Shown here: one piece after another, positions 60,474 through 64,000 of the stretch | How positions within the stretch are numbered: the first letter of the stretch is position 1 | Layout: the number at the start of each line of letters is the position of its first letter | Assembly (NCBI GenBank): GCA_017555205.1 | Contig: JAFZGW010000004.1 | Location: forward strand, 62,001-126,000 | DNA: 64,000 nucleotides | Origin: Akkermansia sp. | Lineage (GTDB): Bacteria; Verrucomicrobiota; Verrucomicrobiia; Verrucomicrobiales; Akkermansiaceae | Reading direction: 5' to 3' | Program-made: the position numbers and the translations under genes | The notes under the pieces: generated by a model | What the model was told of the DNA's origin: nothing | Seen by the model: only the letters and a program-made list of their open reading frames with translations | The model's database searches: none

Positions 60474-62162
60474 ATGATAAGAACTGCCACCGCCACTCTG
60501 CTGGCGACTCTTCCCGTACTGGCGGATGTGATTGCACCCGCCCCGCAAGATTCTACCCCGCAAGCCGAAACTGTCGTTCAGCCGGAACCTCAGCCGGAAC
60601 CTCAGCCGGAACCTCAGCCGGAGCCTCAGCCGGAGCCTCAGCCGGAGCCTCAGCCGGAGCCTCAGCCGGAGCCTCAGCCGGAGCCTCAGCCGGAGCCTCA
60701 GCCGGAGCCTCAGCCGGAGCCTCAGCCGGAGCCCCAGCCGGAACCCAAGGTTGCAGCAACCTCCACTCACGTCAATTCTGCCTATCGCGGCATCGTCAAA
60801 ATTGAAGTAGCAACTCGAAAACCTGACTACGCCACCCCGTGGCAAACCGGTCGCTATGGCAGTGGAAGCGGTACCGGCTTTATGGTAAGCACCGGGATTT
60901 TCATGACGAATGCCCATGTAGTGGCCGATGCCGAGCGTATCTACATCTCCCCCTACGCCGATGCCCGTAAAATACCGGCAAAGGTAAAATACGTAGCGCA
61001 CGATGCCGACTTAGCCTTGTTGGAAGTAGAAGCTCCCGGGGCATTTGCCGATATTCCCTGTCTGGAGTTCAGCGATACTCTGCCGCAATTGGAAGATGAG
61101 GTTCGCGCCATCGGTTACCCCATCGGTGGCAACCGCCTGTCCGTGACCCGCGGTATCGTATCGCGCATTGATACAACGGTCTATGCCCACCCCCGCAATG
61201 AAAGTCACCTGACAGTGCAGGTAGATGCCGCTATCAACCCCGGTAACAGCGGCGGCCCGGTACTGATGGGCGACAAGGTAGTAGGCGTGGCATTTCAGGG
61301 GCTAATGGAAGCGAACTCCACCGGTTACATGATTCCCATGCCGGTCATCAGAAGATTCCTGAAAGACGTAGAAGACGGCAGCTACGATAGCTATGTCGAT
61401 TTGGCCGTCACTTTCATGCCACTCATCAACCCGGCCATGCGCAGGCACTACAACCTGCCCGACAATGCCATGGGGGCTTTGGTAAAAGATGTGGTGAAAG
61501 GCGGCAGCAGCGACGGAGCCCTGCAAGTCGGCGATGTTGTACTGGCGGTCAACGGACTTGCTGTTGACAGCTCGGCAATGATAGAGCTGGATGGCGAGCG
61601 GGTACAGCTTGAGGAGTTGGCCGAGCGCGCGTTCAAGGGAGATGAGCTCGTCTTCACCATTTTGCGCAATGGTAATCAGCTCGAAGCCAAAGTCAAGCTA
61701 GCCCCGTTGAGTTCCCACCGCATTATGGCACAGGAATATGATACCCTGCCCCGCTACGTCCAATTCGGTGGTATGGTCTTCCAGCCCCTGCACCGCAATG
61801 TAATAGCTGCGCATTCGCTCAACTCAACAGATTTTACCGTGGAACTCGACTCATTCCTGCGTCGGGGCACCTCTGCGGAAAAGCAAGATATAGTTGTAAT
61901 AACCAAAGTACTGAAGGATGAAGTTAACGCTCGCTTCGGTGACTACGGGCGTCGCATTGTAACCCACGTCAATGGTGAACCGGTCAAAGGGCTCAGCCAT
62001 CTGCACGCCCTGCTCTACCCGCAGGAGGGAAAACGCCCGCCGTACACCGTCATAGAGTTCGCCGGAGCCGCCCGCCCCATGGTTATCGACAATGCCGTCA
62101 TAGATGGAGCCAATGAACGCATACACGCCACCTATGGTGTACCTGCCCCGGCAAGCCTTTAA
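60474..62162 (+). CDS. HtrA/DegP-like serine protease with Pro-Glu repeat spacer
   Basis: This 562-residue exported protease has a signal peptide ([19 protein letters not shown]), a spacer of about 14 EPQP units, and a trypsin-like domain with the triad visible: His in [11 protein letters not shown], Asp in [10 protein letters not shown] and Ser in NPGNSGGPV. One PDZ domain follows ([28 protein letters not shown]), then a C-terminal region with a second, weaker PDZ-like part. It probably degrades or guards misfolded envelope proteins. The start at 60474 gives the signal peptide. It is followed by a catalytically dead paralogue (39 bp). Confidence 0.9.
   Translation: MIRTATATLLATLPVLADVIAPAPQDSTPQAETVVQPEPQPEPQPEPQPEPQPEPQPEPQPEPQPEPQPEPQPEPQPEPQPEPQPEPQPEPKVAATSTHVNSAYRGIVKIEVATRKPDYATPWQTGRYGSGSGTGFMVSTGIFMTNAHVVADAERIYISPYADARKIPAKVKYVAHDADLALLEVEAPGAFADIPCLEFSDTLPQLEDEVRAIGYPIGGNRLSVTRGIVSRIDTTVYAHPRNESHLTVQVDAAINPGNSGGPVLMGDKVVGVAFQGLMEANSTGYMIPMPVIRRFLKDVEDGSYDSYVDLAVTFMPLINPAMRRHYNLPDNAMGALVKDVVKGGSSDGALQVGDVVLAVNGLAVDSSAMIELDGERVQLEELAERAFKGDELVFTILRNGNQLEAKVKLAPLSSHRIMAQEYDTLPRYVQFGGMVFQPLHRNVIAAHSLNSTDFTVELDSFLRRGTSAEKQDIVVITKVLKDEVNARFGDYGRRIVTHVNGEPVKGLSHLHALLYPQEGKRPPYTVIEFAGAARPMVIDNAVIDGANERIHATYGVPAPASL
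60580..60750 (+). repeat. 12-bp coding repeat (EPQP) in the protease gene
   Basis: A unit of 12 bp encoding Glu-Pro-Gln-Pro is repeated about 14 times, almost perfectly in the middle, in the spacer between the signal peptide and the protease domain. Confidence 0.95.
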
Positions 62163-62201
62163 ACATCACCACATTTTCATCACCGTACACCTTACCACAT
62201 A

Positions 62202-63761
62202 ATGTACCGCTATCTTACCATACTTTCGCTCGCAGCTCTGAGCTTGTGCGCCTGCAAACCAACCCCGCGTACAGCTTACGATACCAGACGAAAGCCGGCC
62301 GACACGCAACAGCAGCCGCTACAAAACACGGTGCCCCCCGAGGAAGCTCCCACCCCCGAAGTGAAGCAGTCCACCGAGGAAGCCCTCCTTATCATCAACG
62401 TCACCCGACAAGGCTACAATCGACTGACACCTTGGGAAAAACAGCCTACCGCAACCCGCCGACAGGCCGGCACCTATCTGGGCAACGGCATGGTACTCAC
62501 CTACGGAAAAGCTCTGCAAAACGCAACCTACACCGAACTGAGTCTACCCGACGGTACTCGTACGGCACCCGCTCGCATTGTGAGCTACGATGACGACTTG
62601 TCACTGGCCCTGTTAACCATAGCCAACGAACAAGACGCTTCCATTTTCGACACCCGTAAAGCCTGCGCCCTCGGGGAGCCTATGTTACGCAACCAAACCG
62701 CCGAGCTCTGGTGCGCACTCAACGGCAGTGAACCCCTGAGTGTTCCTCTGCTGGCTCAGGTCGGCACCGTGGGCGATAATCTCCCCCGCCTGTCATTACA
62801 AGCCAATATGGCGGTACCTGAGCTCTACGCCTATGGTGCCCCCGTCATAAAAGACGGTAAACTGGTGGGCATGAGCGCCGGTTACGAATCCACCGGCCGA
62901 AAGCTCGCCGTCATCAACGCCGAATTGCTGCGCCGCTTCTTAGAGCGACCGGCAGGAGCTGCCACCGGCACCCCCACCTTGGGCATAGAACTTGCAACGT
63001 TGGAAGACCCAGTATTCCGCCGTTACCTTAAATTGCAGGAAGGTCAAACCGGTGTCTACATCAGCAAGGTAAATCCTGTAGGAGCTGCAGCCACCGCAGG
63101 ACTGCACGAAGGCGACGTCATAACGGCTATCGAAGGAATAACAGTCGATAATCTGGGGCGTTGCAATATCCCCATTTACGGCCATACAGCCATCGGTGTA
63201 GCAGCACGCTACCTGCGCCCGGTAGGGGACACACTGCGACTCACCATCAGCCGCTCCGGCGAGCAGCTCGATGTCACCGTACCACTCAATACGGATGCTA
63301 AGGACAAAGCCCTCCTCGCCACGGAGCGCCCGGATAAAGCCCCGCGCTATGCCGTATGGGGCGGCTTAGTGTTCCAACCACTGACCGACACGTACAAACA
63401 GGCACTCTCAGCCCAAGCTCGCGGCACCCTGCCTGTCGAATTTCTCGAACCGGAGGAACGCAGCGAGACTCTGCGCGAACAAGGTATACGCGAACTTACG
63501 GCTCTCACTCTCGTTATACCCACCCCGGCTACACTAGGCTACGACAGCTTAGGCTTCTGCGTGGTGGAAAAGGTCAATGGCAAAACCCCTCACGATTTCA
63601 GCGAATTTGTGCGCCTGCTCGATGAGCCTACAGCCGACGGTCTCATCGAATTCACCACCAACAAGCCGCCTTACAAAATCTATATGGACAGCAATACCGC
63701 AGCCGCTGTAAATGACAACCTGCGCCGCGGTGCCATTCCCAACCTTAGGCGGCTCGATTAA
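62202..63761 (+). CDS. HtrA-like lipoprotein lacking the catalytic triad
   Basis: This 519-residue lipoprotein (signal MYRYLTILSLAALSLCAC) follows the HtrA-like protease and shares its layout: protease-like domain, PDZ domain (GVYISKVNPVGAAATAGLHEGD), and the C-terminal region that contains RYAVWGGLVFQPLT ([14 protein letters not shown] in its neighbour). The catalytic His is missing (GNGMVLTYGKAL where TNAHVV is expected), and the Ser motif GNSGGP is replaced by LYAYGAPV; only the Asp region YDDDLSLALL is kept. It is a pseudoprotease, probably a partner or regulator of the active enzyme. Confidence 0.85.
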   Translation: MYRYLTILSLAALSLCACKPTPRTAYDTRRKPADTQQQPLQNTVPPEEAPTPEVKQSTEEALLIINVTRQGYNRLTPWEKQPTATRRQAGTYLGNGMVLTYGKALQNATYTELSLPDGTRTAPARIVSYDDDLSLALLTIANEQDASIFDTRKACALGEPMLRNQTAELWCALNGSEPLSVPLLAQVGTVGDNLPRLSLQANMAVPELYAYGAPVIKDGKLVGMSAGYESTGRKLAVINAELLRRFLERPAGAATGTPTLGIELATLEDPVFRRYLKLQEGQTGVYISKVNPVGAAATAGLHEGDVITAIEGITVDNLGRCNIPIYGHTAIGVAARYLRPVGDTLRLTISRSGEQLDVTVPLNTDAKDKALLATERPDKAPRYAVWGGLVFQPLTDTYKQALSAQARGTLPVEFLEPEERSETLREQGIRELTALTLVIPTPATLGYDSLGFCVVEKVNGKTPHDFSEFVRLLDEPTADGLIEFTTNKPPYKIYMDSNTAAAVNDNLRRGAIPNLRRLD

Positions 63762-63794
63762 TCCGCAGCCACTAATAAAAACTCGTTGAAAACT

Positions 63795-63822
63795 AAGCCG
63801 AACCGCAATCGCGGTTCGGCTT
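63795..63822. terminator. Convergent terminator
   Basis: A perfect 12-bp stem (63795-63806 with 63811-63822) with an AATC loop. It can serve the protease operon and the partial gene from the right. Confidence 0.75.
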
Positions 63823-63838
63823 AATCATGCGAGGGAAA

Positions 63839-64000
63839 TCAGCACATTCGGGCGCGGCGCACAGTTCCCGGACGAGGTGCCGGGGCAAGCATTCCATGTT
63901 CCCAAGCTTCGGCAAACATGCGCGCGGCATCCGCCGAGTGAGAGGACGAATCGTGTATCGGCTGGTCACGCCCATTCCCCCCATCACCGCCGGCAGCCGT
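63839..64000 (-). CDS. C-terminal end of a probable phage terminase large subunit (partial)
   Basis: The minus-strand frame entering from the right edge ends at 63839. Its last 53 codons contain GRDQPIHDSSSHSADAARMF, which resembles the end of large terminase subunits (D-x-P-x-H-D-x-x-S-H-x-A-D-A), the packaging motor of tailed phages. Only the tail is in the window, so it may be intact or a remnant. Another minus-strand frame here is open but shows no similarity. Confidence 0.5.
   Translation of the reverse strand, partial: TAAGGDGGNGRDQPIHDSSSHSADAARMFAEAWEHGMLAPAPRPGTVRRARMC

Noticed and set aside
60390..61001. Leu/Arg-repeat minus-strand protein
   Set aside because: It is the reverse reading of the EPQP repeat in the protease gene.

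Overview
The window (about 54% GC, chromosomal) looks like a Verrucomicrobiota genome, probably a gut Akkermansia-type relative. The lineage is inferred, not proven. It rests on a succinate dehydrogenase of the long Bacteroidetes/Chlamydiae/Verrucomicrobia type, pilin-like proteins with PVC-style processing motifs, many ankyrin, FHA and kinase-fold proteins, and an envelope with LptE-, BamD- and RlpA-like lipoproteins. Shine-Dalgarno (SD) sites are almost absent. Many genes have a sigma-70 promoter (TTGnnn, 16-18 bp, TAnAAT-like) ending only 6-12 nt before the start codon, so leaderless or near-leaderless mRNAs appear common.

Layout. 0.2-2.2 kb: LolA-like and TPR envelope genes behind an IS4-type transposase remnant. 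2.3-7.1 kb: an AT-richer surface-polysaccharide cluster (GT4, phosphotransferase, dTMP-kinase-like, GT2) with the scar of a tandem duplication. 7.1-12.4 kb: sdhCAB, a LysE-type exporter and a YhaM-like exonuclease. 12.5-17.7 kb: an ankyrin, vWA, FHA, FHA signalling cluster. 17.8-26 kb: secG with a repetitive tail, panD, nth, two coiled-coil envelope proteins, pnp, DUF805, hisF and a PTS IIA-like protein. 26-32.6 kb: purD, M42 peptidase, an acidic lipoprotein, a metallo-beta-lactamase fold hydrolase, a DEAD-box helicase and a tandem siroheme-decarboxylase-like protein. 32.6-35.3 kb: two kinase-fold proteins lacking catalytic residues, one broken at a G8 tract. 35.6-39.6 kb: class II aldolase, a prepilin-like protein, tilS and an ankyrin protein.

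39.7-42.3 kb is a decayed prophage or integrative element (integrase fragments, tail-gene fragments, a duplicated segment). Inside it are two compact intact transcription units. The first has a promoter, a 5' hairpin, the only strong SD noticed in the window, a tiny leader ORF and a 24-codon hydrophobic peptide, followed by a terminator. The second has its own promoter and terminator and encodes an approximately 85-nt RNA. That RNA is complementary, in three colinear blocks, to the SD, the start region and the early codons of the first mRNA. This has the architecture of a type I toxin-antitoxin module and is the main discovery candidate.

42.5-64 kb: serS, an ExbB/ExbD-like operon with two extra membrane proteins, rpsM-rpsK-rpsD without rpoA, a PEGA lipoprotein, a small tandem gene family, a WecG/TagA transferase, rpsA, rsmI, LptE- and BamD-like lipoproteins, two RlpA-like lipoproteins, a second M42 peptidase, an acyltransferase, hisD, an AP2-like small basic protein, a DoxX/MauE-like protein and an HtrA-like protease next to a catalytically dead paralogue. 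The right edge enters what looks like the C-terminus of a phage terminase. I saw no rRNA, tRNA or CRISPR array.
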